Source: Oscillospiraceae bacterium | Lineage (GTDB): Bacteria > Bacillota > Clostridia > Oscillospirales > Oscillospiraceae | DNA: 64,000 bases | Assembly: GCA_015068245.1 (NCBI GenBank) | Contig: SVKU01000003.1 | Coordinates: 62,001-126,000 of the forward strand | Direction: 5' to 3' | Shown here: in pieces, positions 47,724-56,393 of the stretch | How positions within the stretch are numbered: the first letter of the stretch is position 1 | Layout of the letters: the number at the start of each line of letters is the position of its first letter | The notes under the pieces: model-generated | Database searches by the model: none | Seen by the model: the letters and a program-made list of their open reading frames with translations, nothing else | Told to the model about the DNA's origin: nothing | Position numbers and translations under genes: made by a program

Positions 47724-49445
47724 ATGAAAAAGAATCTTCTTTGCCTCCTGCTGGCTCTGGCTATGATGCTGAGCATGGCAGCCTGCGGCAGCACCGAAAA
47801 AGCAGAAGAATCCGCTCCTGCTGAAGAGTCCGCTCCCGTAGCCGAAGAAGCTGCTCCTTCCGAAGATGCTCCCGCTGAGGAAGCTGTTCCCGAAGAAGAA
47901 GCCGCTCCCGAGATCGCTCCCGTAAGCTATCCCCTTACCGGTGAGGATCTTACCCTTAGCTTCTGGTACTACTATCCCCCCTACACCCACATCGTTCAGG
48001 GCAACGCTGAATTCCCCTGCATCCCCTATGCTGAGGAAGCCACCGGCGTTCACCTCGACTTCGTTGAAGTTGGTCAGGAAGTTGTTTCCGAACAGTTCAA
48101 CCTGATGATCGCTTCCGAAATGTGGACCGACCTTCTCCCCGTTAACGAATACTACACCGGCGGCCTGGCCAAGGCTTATGAAGACGAAGTCATCATCGAC
48201 CTGACCGACGCTATGTACGAATACATGCCTGACTTCATCAACATCTACGAAGCTCAGGAAGACGACGTTAAGAAGGCTGCCAAGACCGACGGCATGATGC
48301 TGGCTTTCCCCACCATCGCTGACGGCTATATGTCCAGCAACGGTCTGGTCACCCGTGGTGACTGGCTTGATGCTATCGGCTGGGAATTCTCCGGCAAGAC
48401 CATCGAGCTGGACGAGTTTGAAGAACTGCTCCGCGCCATCTACAACGAGTACGAAACTCCCTACACCTACTACCTCGAGCCTAATGGCCAGATCGGTCAG
48501 CTGAACGAGGCTTTCGACTGCTACATCCCCAACCTGTATGCCGGCTTCATGTCCGTTATCGGACCCCAGATCTTCGTTAAAGACGGCACCGTCGTTTCCG
48601 GCTGGACCGACCCCGGCTACTACGACTACATCGAGTGGATGCTCGGCATGTTCGATGAAGGCGTTCTGAACGGCGACTTCATCTCCGTTGACACCGACCG
48701 TATGGTTCAGAACAATAACATCGGTGCCGGTATGTCCGGTATGTGGCAGGCCAACGCCGACAAGATCGACGAGTGTGCCGGTTATGCCGACGAAAACAAC
48801 CAGGGCTTCGTGGCTCAGGCTGTTCCCCGTGTTGTGGCCGACGTTAACGGCGAAAGCATGTGGCAGGAACAGGCCAGCATGGTATCCTTTACCACCTCCG
48901 TCAGCGCCACCTCCGAAAAGGTAGAACTGGCCTGCAAGTGGATGAACTACTTCTACACCGAAGCCGGTGCAAATCTGGCTAACTACGGCGTTGAAGGCTA
49001 CACCTACGAATTCGACGCAAACGGCGAACTGGTATGGCTTGACCAGATCATGAACAACAACACCTATGGCAACAGAGAAATGGCCGTTGCTGTTGAGACC
49101 TTCTCCCGCTTCTGCGCTACCTACCAGGATCACGACAAGATGCTGCCCACCTTCACCGAAAATGCTATGAACGCAGTTGAACTGTGGACTATTGGCGGCA
49201 CCAGCGAACGTTACTATCCCAACCTCATCACTCTGACCGTTGAAGAGACTGAAGAGGTCAACAAGACTCAGTCCGACGTTCTGACCTATGGTCAGGAAAC
49301 CGCTCTGCGTTTCCTCACCAAGGATCTGGAACTGAACGAAGAAAACTGGAACGAATTTGTCAACCAGATCAACTCCATGGGTCTGACCGACATCATCGCT
49401 GTTTACCAGTCCGCTTACGATCAGTTCATCGCCGGCGAGAGATAA
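47724..49445 (+). CDS. Extracellular solute-binding lipoprotein (family 1), orphan, highly codon-biased
   Basis: The product is 573 residues. The lipobox is MAACG, followed by a 45-residue Ala/Glu/Pro linker. The binding domain resembles the proteins at 20445 and 27979 (IASEMWTDLLPV, ACKWMNYFYTEAGANLANYGVEGYTYEF). Codon use is strongly biased to C-ending codons like groEL, which suggests high expression. Transporter genes are absent. A terminator follows. It is divergent from the LysR gene. Confidence 0.87.
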   Translation: MKKNLLCLLLALAMMLSMAACGSTEKAEESAPAEESAPVAEEAAPSEDAPAEEAVPEEEAAPEIAPVSYPLTGEDLTLSFWYYYPPYTHIVQGNAEFPCIPYAEEATGVHLDFVEVGQEVVSEQFNLMIASEMWTDLLPVNEYYTGGLAKAYEDEVIIDLTDAMYEYMPDFINIYEAQEDDVKKAAKTDGMMLAFPTIADGYMSSNGLVTRGDWLDAIGWEFSGKTIELDEFEELLRAIYNEYETPYTYYLEPNGQIGQLNEAFDCYIPNLYAGFMSVIGPQIFVKDGTVVSGWTDPGYYDYIEWMLGMFDEGVLNGDFISVDTDRMVQNNNIGAGMSGMWQANADKIDECAGYADENNQGFVAQAVPRVVADVNGESMWQEQASMVSFTTSVSATSEKVELACKWMNYFYTEAGANLANYGVEGYTYEFDANGELVWLDQIMNNNTYGNREMAVAVETFSRFCATYQDHDKMLPTFTENAMNAVELWTIGGTSERYYPNLITLTVEETEEVNKTQSDVLTYGQETALRFLTKDLELNEENWNEFVNQINSMGLTDIIAVYQSAYDQFIAGER

Positions 49446-49453
49446 ATCACAAT

Positions 49454-49486
49454 AAAAATGCCGTGGCGCAAGCCACGGCATTTTTC
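49454..49486 (+). terminator. Terminator of the third solute-binding lipoprotein gene
   Basis: AAAAATGCCGTGGC, GCAA, GCCACGGCATTTTT. Confidence 0.9.
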
Positions 49487-49659
49487 GTTTGGTTAGGGGT
49501 TAGTGACGCTGCTCCTGTGGCTTTGATGGCAGGAATACGGCTCTCGCAGCGACAGGAATGCGTTTGATACTAATATTCAATGAAATATATTAATATTTTT
49601 CATAATTAAGTTGTGAAAAAAATTCGGCTTTGTGCTTTGTATTTTGTTCAACTTGACTC

Positions 49660-49688
49660 TTTAAAAAACGGCTCATTGGTGGTATCCT
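49660..49688 (+). promoter_or_regulatory. Possible promoter of the aro operon leader
   Basis: TTTAAA, 17 bases, TATCCT, about 30 bases upstream of the leader-peptide start. A stronger -35 (TTGACT, 49653-49658) lies just upstream but at the wrong distance. The assignment is weak. Confidence 0.35.
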
Positions 49689-49719
49689 GTACTCAATCAA
49701 TCTGAAAGGATCCTCAGTT

Positions 49720-49815
49720 ATGAAGAGCACCATCCGGACAAGTGGATACGCTTTTTACTTTAGCTTTGCCAAGTTTTTTGGTAAGGCTTATTCCGGTTTG
49801 TCCAATAAAGGATGA
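49720..49815 (+). CDS. Aromatic leader peptide of the aro operon (candidate attenuator peptide)
   Basis: The frame encodes 31 residues and a stop. AAAGGA lies nine bases upstream of the ATG. The peptide begins MKSTIRTSGY and contains five Phe (positions 12, 14, 16, 19, 20) and three Tyr (10, 13, 24), dense in the central block AFYFSFAKFFGKAY. It ends 30 bases before a terminator hairpin that precedes the first gene of the Phe/Tyr biosynthetic operon. Codon-biased aromatic leader peptides of this sort control E. coli pheA by ribosome stalling. No other role for such a peptide is apparent here. Confidence 0.8.
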   Translation: MKSTIRTSGYAFYFSFAKFFGKAYSGLSNKG

Positions 49816-49882
49816 TATGGCTCTGAAAATACTCGGAACTTATATCTTACCCGTGGTCAAACCGACTGCGGGTAATTTTTTT
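49736..49882 (+). promoter_or_regulatory. Attenuator with mutually exclusive hairpins upstream of the aro operon
   Basis: Terminator: TTACCCGTGGTC pairs with GACTGCGGGTAA (49847-49875) across AAACC, a 12-bp stem with two U-G pairs, then seven Ts. Upstream segment GGTAAGG (49780-49786) can pair with TCTTACC (49845-49851) and so break that stem. The same GGTAAGG can instead pair with CTTTGCC (about 49764-49770) inside the leader frame. A stalled ribosome at the Phe-Phe codons (49772-49777) would block the inner pairing. CGGTTTG (49794-49800) also complements the terminator loop (CAAACCG, 49858-49864). Confidence 0.75.
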
Positions 49883-49898
49883 GAAAGGAAATGTAACC

Positions 49899-50906
49899 AT
49901 GATAGTCATTCTGAAAGAAAACCCCAACCGTGACCAACTCGAAAGCCTTATCCACTGGCTGCAGGACAAGGGCGTTACCGTCCATTCCACCGTCGGCTCT
50001 CACAAAACCATTCTCGGCCTTGTGGGCGATACATCATCCCTTGATATCGGACTCATTTCTGCCCTTGATATAGTTGAAAATGTTAAGCGTGTTCAGGAAC
50101 CCTATAAGAACGCAAACCGCAAGTTCCACCCCGAAGATACTGTTATAGACCTGGGAACCACTACCATTGGCGGCGGAAGTCTGACTATTATGGCAGGGCC
50201 ATGCTCTGTTGAATCGGAGCAGCAGGTGGTTGCGATTGCAAAAGCTGTCAAAGCCAGCGGTGCCACCATGCTGCGAGGCGGTGCTTTCAAACCCAGGACA
50301 TCACCTTACTCTTTCCAGGGTATGGGCGCTGAAGGCCTGCGCCTTCTAAGCATTGCCAAGAAAGAAACGGGGCTTCCCATAGTAACCGAGATAATGGAAG
50401 AATCACAGCTGCCTTTGTTCGACGATGTGGACGTTATTCAGGTAGGCGCAAGAAATATGCAGAACTTCAATTTGCTTAAAACTCTCGGCGCACAGAATAA
50501 ACCGGTAATGATAAAGCGCGGCATGTCATCAACCTACGAAGAATGGCTTATGAGTGCGGAATACGTTATGGCAGGAGGCAACGAACAGGTCATCCTCTGC
50601 GAACGTGGTGTCCGAACCTTTGAAACCTACACCCGCAACACCCTTGACCTGGCTGCCATTCCCGTACTGCGGAAGCTGACCCACCTGCCCATTATTATCG
50701 ATCCCAGCCACGCCACCGGCAAAGCCGATCTTGTTGCTCCTCTTGCGGTAGCTGCTGTGGCAGGCGGTGCAGACGGCCTGCTTATCGAAGTCCACAATGA
50801 CCCTCCCAGGGCTCTTTGTGATGGCGCACAATCACTTCGCCCCGAAGCTTTTGATGAACTTGCCGGCAAGCTTTATAAGATGCACGATTTCATGAAAACC
50901 CTTTAG
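49899..50906 (+). CDS. aroF: 3-deoxy-7-phosphoheptulonate synthase, type I-beta (DAHP synthase)
   Basis: The product is 335 residues from the ATG at 49899 (GAAAGGAAAT upstream). An N-terminal ferredoxin-like regulatory domain ([18 protein letters not shown]...) precedes the TIM barrel, with [31 protein letters not shown], the metal and PEP residues of [17 protein letters not shown], and DPSHATGK. It condenses phosphoenolpyruvate with erythrose-4-phosphate, the first and usually feedback-controlled step of the shikimate pathway. It is first in the operon behind the attenuator. Confidence 0.95.
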   Translation: MIVILKENPNRDQLESLIHWLQDKGVTVHSTVGSHKTILGLVGDTSSLDIGLISALDIVENVKRVQEPYKNANRKFHPEDTVIDLGTTTIGGGSLTIMAGPCSVESEQQVVAIAKAVKASGATMLRGGAFKPRTSPYSFQGMGAEGLRLLSIAKKETGLPIVTEIMEESQLPLFDDVDVIQVGARNMQNFNLLKTLGAQNKPVMIKRGMSSTYEEWLMSAEYVMAGGNEQVILCERGVRTFETYTRNTLDLAAIPVLRKLTHLPIIIDPSHATGKADLVAPLAVAAVAGGADGLLIEVHNDPPRALCDGAQSLRPEAFDELAGKLYKMHDFMKTL

Positions 50907-50927
50907 TGCGGAAAGGAAAGCTGAACA

Positions 50928-51764
50928 ATGAGAATTGGAATCGTAGGTCTTGGCCTTATAGGAGGGTCACTGGCCAAAAGTATAAAAACAAAAACTCAGC
51001 ATACGGTTGCTGCCGTTGACCTTAACAGCGATACAATGATGATGGCACGCCTCAGCGGTGCGATCGATGAAGCCCTGAACGAAGAAAACCTGCCTCAATG
51101 CGATATGGTGCTGCTGGCGGTGGTGCCTTCAGCCGCTGTCAGATGGGTGAGTGAAAACGGCAGATTTATTGCAAAGTCTGCCACGGTTATAGATATGTGC
51201 GGCGTGAAGCGCACTGTTTGCGAAAAAATACGCCCCATGGCACAGGAATATGGTTTCTGTTATGTGGGTGGGCACCCCATGGCAGGTACGGAAAGAGGCG
51301 GTTTTGCCAGCTCCGATGCAGAACTGTTCAACGGAGCGTCCATGATAGTTACTCCCGATGAGAATGTTCACATTGACGAACTGGAAAAAATCAAGGCATT
51401 CTTTACAGATATCGGATTTGCGTCCCTGACCTTTTCCACTCCGGAAGAGCACGACAGAATAATCGCCTACACTTCCCAACTGGCGCATATTACCTCCAGT
51501 GCTTATGTCAAGGCTCCCGATGCTCAGCTCCGACGGGGGTTTTCAGCAGGCAGCTTCAACGATATGACCCGTGTTGCACGACTGGACGAGGATATGTGGA
51601 CAGAACTGTTCATGGAAAACAGAGACTATCTTGCAGAGCAGATACAGGTGCTCATCAACAACCTCCGGCAGTATTACGACGCTGTTTCCGCAGGAGATCC
51701 GGATACCCTTAAGCAGCTTTTGAAAGACGGTAAAGAAAAGAAGCTTTCGGCAGGTGGTCACTAA
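50928..51764 (+). CDS. tyrA: Prephenate dehydrogenase
   Basis: The product is 278 residues. The Rossmann start is GIVGLGLIGGSLAKSIK; the catalytic His is in VGGHPMAGTERGG, with S-Q-L-A-H at residues 184-188. There is no fused chorismate mutase and no ACT domain, so mutase activity must come from PheA. It makes hydroxyphenylpyruvate for tyrosine. Its stop overlaps the aroB start (TAATG). Confidence 0.93.
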   Translation: MRIGIVGLGLIGGSLAKSIKTKTQHTVAAVDLNSDTMMMARLSGAIDEALNEENLPQCDMVLLAVVPSAAVRWVSENGRFIAKSATVIDMCGVKRTVCEKIRPMAQEYGFCYVGGHPMAGTERGGFASSDAELFNGASMIVTPDENVHIDELEKIKAFFTDIGFASLTFSTPEEHDRIIAYTSQLAHITSSAYVKAPDAQLRRGFSAGSFNDMTRVARLDEDMWTELFMENRDYLAEQIQVLINNLRQYYDAVSAGDPDTLKQLLKDGKEKKLSAGGH

Positions 51765-52816
51765 TGAATACTATTCATATTGAAGCATCAAAACCATACG
51801 ATGTAATAATTGGCAAAGACCTTGATATGGGTCAGCTTCTGGAATCAGCGGTGTCGCCTTGCAGGACAGTTCTGGTCAGCGACAGCAATGTGCCGCTGAA
51901 GTACAGGCAGAAAGTGGTTCGGTCGATTCGAAACTGCGGTTTCGATGTTTGCACCATGGTAATCCCCGCAGGGGAAGAAAGCAAGAACATGGAAACGCTG
52001 GAGGGGCTGCTGGAATATATGGCAGACTGCGGACTTACCCGCACCGACTGCGTTATAGCTCTTGGCGGCGGCGTGGTGGGTGACCTGACAGGCTTTGCCG
52101 CAGGCTGCTACCTCCGTGGAATAAAATATGTCCAGATGCCAACCACATTGCTGGCAGCTGTGGATTCTTCCGTTGGCGGAAAAACTGCAATCGACCTGAT
52201 GGCAGGCAAGAACCTTGCAGGACTGTTTTATCAGCCTGAGGTCGTGCTGTGTGACGTAAGCTTTTTGGACAGTCTGCCCGAAGATGTTTTCGCCTGCGGG
52301 CTTGCAGAAGCTATCAAAACAGGTGTTCTGTCGGGACATGAGCTGTTCGACAGATTCAGTCGACCTGATATAAAGGAAAATATTGCAGAAATCATATCCC
52401 TTTGTGTAAGATATAAGGGTGATGTGGTTCAGCGTGACGAGTTTGAAACAGGCGAGCGCAAACTACTGAACCTGGGACACACCATTGGCCACGCCATCGA
52501 AAAACTAAGCGGATACGAAATTGCCCACGGACAGGCTGTGGCTATGGGAATGGCAATGATGGCAAGAAGTGCCGAAGCAATGGGCGATGCCCCTGAGGGT
52601 ATGGCAGAAACGATAGAAAAAGTACTTACAGCAAACGGATTGCCAACAGACTGCGAGTATTCGGCCGGGCAGCTGGCTCAGTTTGCGCTGAACGACAAAA
52701 AACGCACAGGCGATGAAATAACCATAGTCATTCCTGCAGCTATCGGCGAATGTACACTGAAAAAACTGCCGGTATCTGAGCTGAAAGATTACATAAGCGC
52801 AGGAATCAGTAAATAG
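51764..52816 (+). CDS. aroB: 3-dehydroquinate synthase
   Basis: The product is 350 residues. The NAD-binding stretch is ALGGGVVGDLTGFAAG. Zn ligands and catalytic residues fall in LLAAVDSSVGGKTAIDL, LNLGHTIGHAIEKLSGYEIAHG (metal His) and LNDKKRTGD. It cyclises DAHP to dehydroquinate. The ATG shares a base with the tyrA stop. Confidence 0.95.
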   Translation: MNTIHIEASKPYDVIIGKDLDMGQLLESAVSPCRTVLVSDSNVPLKYRQKVVRSIRNCGFDVCTMVIPAGEESKNMETLEGLLEYMADCGLTRTDCVIALGGGVVGDLTGFAAGCYLRGIKYVQMPTTLLAAVDSSVGGKTAIDLMAGKNLAGLFYQPEVVLCDVSFLDSLPEDVFACGLAEAIKTGVLSGHELFDRFSRPDIKENIAEIISLCVRYKGDVVQRDEFETGERKLLNLGHTIGHAIEKLSGYEIAHGQAVAMGMAMMARSAEAMGDAPEGMAETIEKVLTANGLPTDCEYSAGQLAQFALNDKKRTGDEITIVIPAAIGECTLKKLPVSELKDYISAGISK

Positions 52817-52828
52817 AGGAAGGAAACA

Positions 52829-54082
52829 ATGGCGGCAATGAACGTAAAGATCCAACCGAAGAAACTGAGCGGTACAGTCAGTGCGATACCTTCCAAATCC
52901 GAGGCACACAGGCTGCTCATTTGTGCTGCTCTGGCAGATGGTGACACTGTGTTGGAACTGGACAGAACATCAGAAGATATTGAAGCTACCGCACGCTGCC
53001 TCCGTAGCCTGGGAGCAAAGATAGTGCGCAGCGACAATGCAGTGACGGTAACACCGGCGGTCCTGCCGGAGGAAGCTCCGCTGCTTGATTGCGGAGAAAG
53101 CGGGTCTACATTCAGATTCATGTTGCCTGTGGCGTCAGCTCTGTTGGACAAGGCTTCATTTACTGGGGGAGGACGGCTTCCGAACCGACCCATATCCGAC
53201 CTGGTGAATGCGATGAAAGCCCATGGAGTGGCATTTTCTGCGGATATGCTGCCGTTTTTCACAGAGGGCAGGCTACAGCCGGGACGATTCGAGATTCCCG
53301 GAAACGTCAGTTCTCAATACATAACAGGTCTGCTGTTGGCAATGCCTTTGCTGGCGGGAGACAGCGAAATAAAGCTTACGGTTCCAATGGAATCCGGGTC
53401 TTATGTGGATATCACAGTGGAAGCCATGAAGTCCTTTGGAGTATCTGTGGAAGGACAATGGAGCATAAAAGGAAAACAAAGATATCAGTCCCCCGGTAAT
53501 CTGAAAGTTGGGGGTGACTGGTCAAACAGTGCGTTTTTCCTTTGCGCAGGAGCCTTGGGCGAAAGAATAACAGTTACCGGACTCAACAGGGACAGCGCTC
53601 AGGGAGATAAGGCCGTGGTGGATATTCTTCGGCGTTTTGGTGCCGAGGTTACGGAAAATGACGGCAATGTCACAGTGTCACCCGGTGAACTGCGAGGTGT
53701 GGACATCGATGCATCGGACATTCCGGATCTGCTGCCTGTCCTTTCGGTGGTGGCGGCCAATGCCAAAGGTCAGACCAGGTTCTTCAATGCTCAGCGGTTG
53801 AAGCTGAAAGAAAGTGACAGACTGGAATCAACTGCCGAACTGCTTCGATCTCTTGGCGGCAGGGCAGACTGGAACGGTGAAGTGTTCACCGTTTACGGCG
53901 GCAGACTCACAGGCGGTGAGGTCAAAGGCTGGGGCGACCATCGCATCGTCATGTCAGCTGCCATAGCTGCCATTGGCTGCACCGATGCTGTAACCGTAAT
54001 GGGTGCGGAGGCCGTAAACAAATCTTATCCCGACTTTTTTGAAGATTACAATTTGCTTGGAGGGGAAAGCCATGTCATCTGA
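52829..54082 (+). CDS. aroA: 3-phosphoshikimate 1-carboxyvinyltransferase (EPSP synthase)
   Basis: The product is 417 residues with two inverted domains. Signature pieces include IPSKSEAHRLLICAALADGD, DCGESGSTFRFMLPV and NVSSQYITGLLLAMPLL. Near the C-terminus, RLKLKESDRLESTAELL and GDHRIVMSAAIAAIG match the conserved PEP/S3P site. The PEP-site loop reads GESGST, unlike the GNAGT of E. coli. AAGGAA precedes the start. Confidence 0.95.
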   Translation: MAAMNVKIQPKKLSGTVSAIPSKSEAHRLLICAALADGDTVLELDRTSEDIEATARCLRSLGAKIVRSDNAVTVTPAVLPEEAPLLDCGESGSTFRFMLPVASALLDKASFTGGGRLPNRPISDLVNAMKAHGVAFSADMLPFFTEGRLQPGRFEIPGNVSSQYITGLLLAMPLLAGDSEIKLTVPMESGSYVDITVEAMKSFGVSVEGQWSIKGKQRYQSPGNLKVGGDWSNSAFFLCAGALGERITVTGLNRDSAQGDKAVVDILRRFGAEVTENDGNVTVSPGELRGVDIDASDIPDLLPVLSVVAANAKGQTRFFNAQRLKLKESDRLESTAELLRSLGGRADWNGEVFTVYGGRLTGGEVKGWGDHRIVMSAAIAAIGCTDAVTVMGAEAVNKSYPDFFEDYNLLGGESHVI

Positions 54083-55163
54083 ATTCGGAAAATGCATCAA
54101 GGTATCCATATTCGGCCAGTCCCACGGCAAAGCCATAGGCGTTGTGGTGGACGGACTGCCTTCCGGTGAGAGGGTGGATATGGAGGAACTGAACGCATTT
54201 CTTTCCCGCCGCAAACCGGGAAAGAACAAGCTGTCCACTGCCCGCCGGGAGAATGATATACCTGTATTTCTTTCGGGAATTGCCGATGACACCACTTGCG
54301 GCAGCCCTATTTGCGCAATTATTGAGAATTCCGATGCACGCTCAAAGGACTATGCTGCTCTGGCAGACAAGCCACGTCCGTCCCATGCGGATTATACTGC
54401 CTGGGTAAAATGGAACGGTACCGCAGATATGCGGGGCGGAGGTCACTTTTCCGGCAGACTAACAGCACCCCTTTGCATAGCCGGCGGAATTGCAAAGCAG
54501 ATACTTGCCTGCCGAGGCATTCATGTGGGTGCCCATCTGTACCGGGTGGCGGGAATTAACGATGATGCTTATCCAATGATACCCGGCAAAGAGGTCTTTG
54601 ACGCTGTGTCATCAAAGGAGTTCCCTGTTATATCCGATGAAAAAGGAGCCTTGATGCAGCAGAAAATCGCAGAAGCGTCTGCCGATGGAGATTCTGTTGG
54701 CGGTATCATCGAGTGTGCTGTTATCGGACTTCCTGCAGGTTTGGGTTCGCCCATGTTTGACGGTATGGAGAACCGCCTTGCGCAGGTCGTATTCGGTATC
54801 CCTGCGGTAAAAGGCATTGAGTTTGGCAGCGGTTTTGAAAGTGCCGATTTGCGTGGGAGCGAGAATAACGATCCCTTTACCGTGGACGACAGTGGAAAGA
54901 TTGTTACCGTTACCAACAACTGCGGAGGTATTCTCGGCGGTATTACCAATGGCATGCCTCTTACCTTCAAAGCTGCCATAAAACCCACACCGTCCATAAG
55001 CAAGATTCAGAATACTGTCAGCCTTAGCCAAAAGGCAGATGCTCAGCTGGCAATCGAAGGACGCCACGACCCCTGCATAGCCCATCGTGCGGTGCCCGTA
55101 ATGGAAGCGGCTGCTGCTCTGGCAGTTCTTGACATTTTGATGGAAGAAGGAAAACTGAAATGA
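54072..55163 (+). CDS. aroC: Chorismate synthase
   Basis: The product is 363 residues from the ATG at 54072 (GGAGGGG upstream), overlapping aroA by 11 bases; an earlier in-frame ATG at 54039 is rejected. Flavin and substrate motifs are GQSHGKAIGVVVDGLP, RRKPGKNKLSTARREND and MRGGGHFSGRLTAPLCIAGG, then RHDPCIAHRAVPVMEAAAALAVLD. It converts EPSP to chorismate with reduced FMN. Confidence 0.95.
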   Translation: MSSEFGKCIKVSIFGQSHGKAIGVVVDGLPSGERVDMEELNAFLSRRKPGKNKLSTARRENDIPVFLSGIADDTTCGSPICAIIENSDARSKDYAALADKPRPSHADYTAWVKWNGTADMRGGGHFSGRLTAPLCIAGGIAKQILACRGIHVGAHLYRVAGINDDAYPMIPGKEVFDAVSSKEFPVISDEKGALMQQKIAEASADGDSVGGIIECAVIGLPAGLGSPMFDGMENRLAQVVFGIPAVKGIEFGSGFESADLRGSENNDPFTVDDSGKIVTVTNNCGGILGGITNGMPLTFKAAIKPTPSISKIQNTVSLSQKADAQLAIEGRHDPCIAHRAVPVMEAAAALAVLDILMEEGKLK

Positions 55164-56296
55164 ACCTCGAGGAAATCAGAAAGAATATAGATAATGTTGA
55201 CGATCAGCTTTTGAAGCTGTTTCTTGAACGTATGGATCTTGCGTTCCGGGTTGCTCAGTATAAGGCGCAGACCGGCAAAGCAACTTTAGATAAAACCAGA
55301 GAACGTGAGATACTGAAAAAGGTTGCCGAAAAGGCCGGCGACATGGAAATGTACGCCTACCATCTTTATCAGACCATTCTTCAGCAGTCTAAGGCATATC
55401 AGAATCAGCTTATAGCGGCTCCTTCCGGGGTAAGAACACAGATAGAGCGTGCCCTGGACGCAGGTGAGGCGGTGTTCCCCAGAACAGGCATGATAGCCTG
55501 CCAGGGTATAGAGGGAGGAAACTCCCAGCAGGCATGTGACAAACTGTTCCCACGGGGGCATCTGATGTATGTCAATACTTTTGAGGCTGTTCTTGACGCT
55601 GTGGAGTCCGGGCTTTGCAAATTCGGTGTGCTTCCCATAGAAAACAGCTCCAACGGTTCTGTCCGTGCGGTTTATGAACTGCTGCGCCATCGCAAGTTCT
55701 CAATTGTTCGCAGTACAAGACTGTGGATACGCCACGAACTTTTGGCCAAACCCGGCACGGATATCAGCCAAATCAAAACTGTCTACTCCCATGAGCAGGC
55801 TATCGGACAGTGCTCCGCATATCTGTCAAAACTCAACGGAGTCAAGGCTGTACCCTGTGCCAATACCGCTGTTGCGGCGAAGATGGTGGCCGAGTCGGAT
55901 GATCCTGCCGCAGCTGCCATTTCTGCTCCCGGCTGCGCTTCCCTTTATGGGCTGGAAGTCCTTGCCGACCGTATTCAGGACAGCGAAAACAATTACACAA
56001 GATTCATCTGCGTGACTAAAGACCCTGCAATTTATGAGGGTGCCAATCGCATAAGCCTTATCGTCGCCACCGGCAACACCCCCGGTGCCCTGTATGAAGT
56101 GCTGTCAAAACCTGCGGCACTTGGCATCAACATGACCAAGCTTGAAAGCTGCCCTGTAACCGGCAGTGACTTTGAATTTATGTTCTTTATTGAGCTTGAA
56201 GCCTCCGTCAAGGAACCCGAGGTGCTGGCAATGCTGGAGGATATGGAACGCAGCTGCGAAAACTTTGTGTTCCTTGGAAACTATCTTGAGGTTTAG
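55160..56296 (+). CDS. pheA: Bifunctional chorismate mutase / prephenate dehydratase
   Basis: The product is 378 residues. An AroQ-type chorismate mutase (residues 1-85: RKNIDNVDDQLLKLFLERMDLA) is followed by a prephenate dehydratase domain (about 105-285: CQGIEGGNSQQACDKLF, LPIENSSNGSVRAVYELL, NYTRFICVTKD). A Phe-sensing ACT domain runs from about 295 to 375 (GALYEVLSKPAALGINMTKLESCP). It makes phenylpyruvate. ATGA overlap with aroC. Confidence 0.95.
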   Translation: MNLEEIRKNIDNVDDQLLKLFLERMDLAFRVAQYKAQTGKATLDKTREREILKKVAEKAGDMEMYAYHLYQTILQQSKAYQNQLIAAPSGVRTQIERALDAGEAVFPRTGMIACQGIEGGNSQQACDKLFPRGHLMYVNTFEAVLDAVESGLCKFGVLPIENSSNGSVRAVYELLRHRKFSIVRSTRLWIRHELLAKPGTDISQIKTVYSHEQAIGQCSAYLSKLNGVKAVPCANTAVAAKMVAESDDPAAAAISAPGCASLYGLEVLADRIQDSENNYTRFICVTKDPAIYEGANRISLIVATGNTPGALYEVLSKPAALGINMTKLESCPVTGSDFEFMFFIELEASVKEPEVLAMLEDMERSCENFVFLGNYLEV

Positions 56297-56317
56297 CACG
56301 GTATGTTTGTAATGTAA

Positions 56318-56369
56318 GGAACGGTCTTGACCGTTCCGAATAAAAAAGCGGAACAGTCAAGACTGTTCC
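56318..56369. repeat. Two 20-bp palindromes inside the aro operon
   Basis: GGAACGGTCTTGACCGTTCC (56318-56337) and GGAACAGTCAAGACTGTTCC (56350-56369) are each palindromic and are variants of one another. They lie between pheA and the aroE-aroK gene. The GTAGGGAACGG type recurs near 46375. They may shape mRNA processing between the two halves. Confidence 0.75.
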
Positions 56370-56393
56370 CTACGATATGGAAGAATATTAAAA

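Noticed and set aside
47610..49481. A 623-codon open frame on the minus strand across the solute-binding lipoprotein gene
   Set aside because: It is a shadow of the highly codon-biased plus-strand gene; it has no ribosome site and no recognisable domain, and the plus frame carries a signal peptide and a family match.
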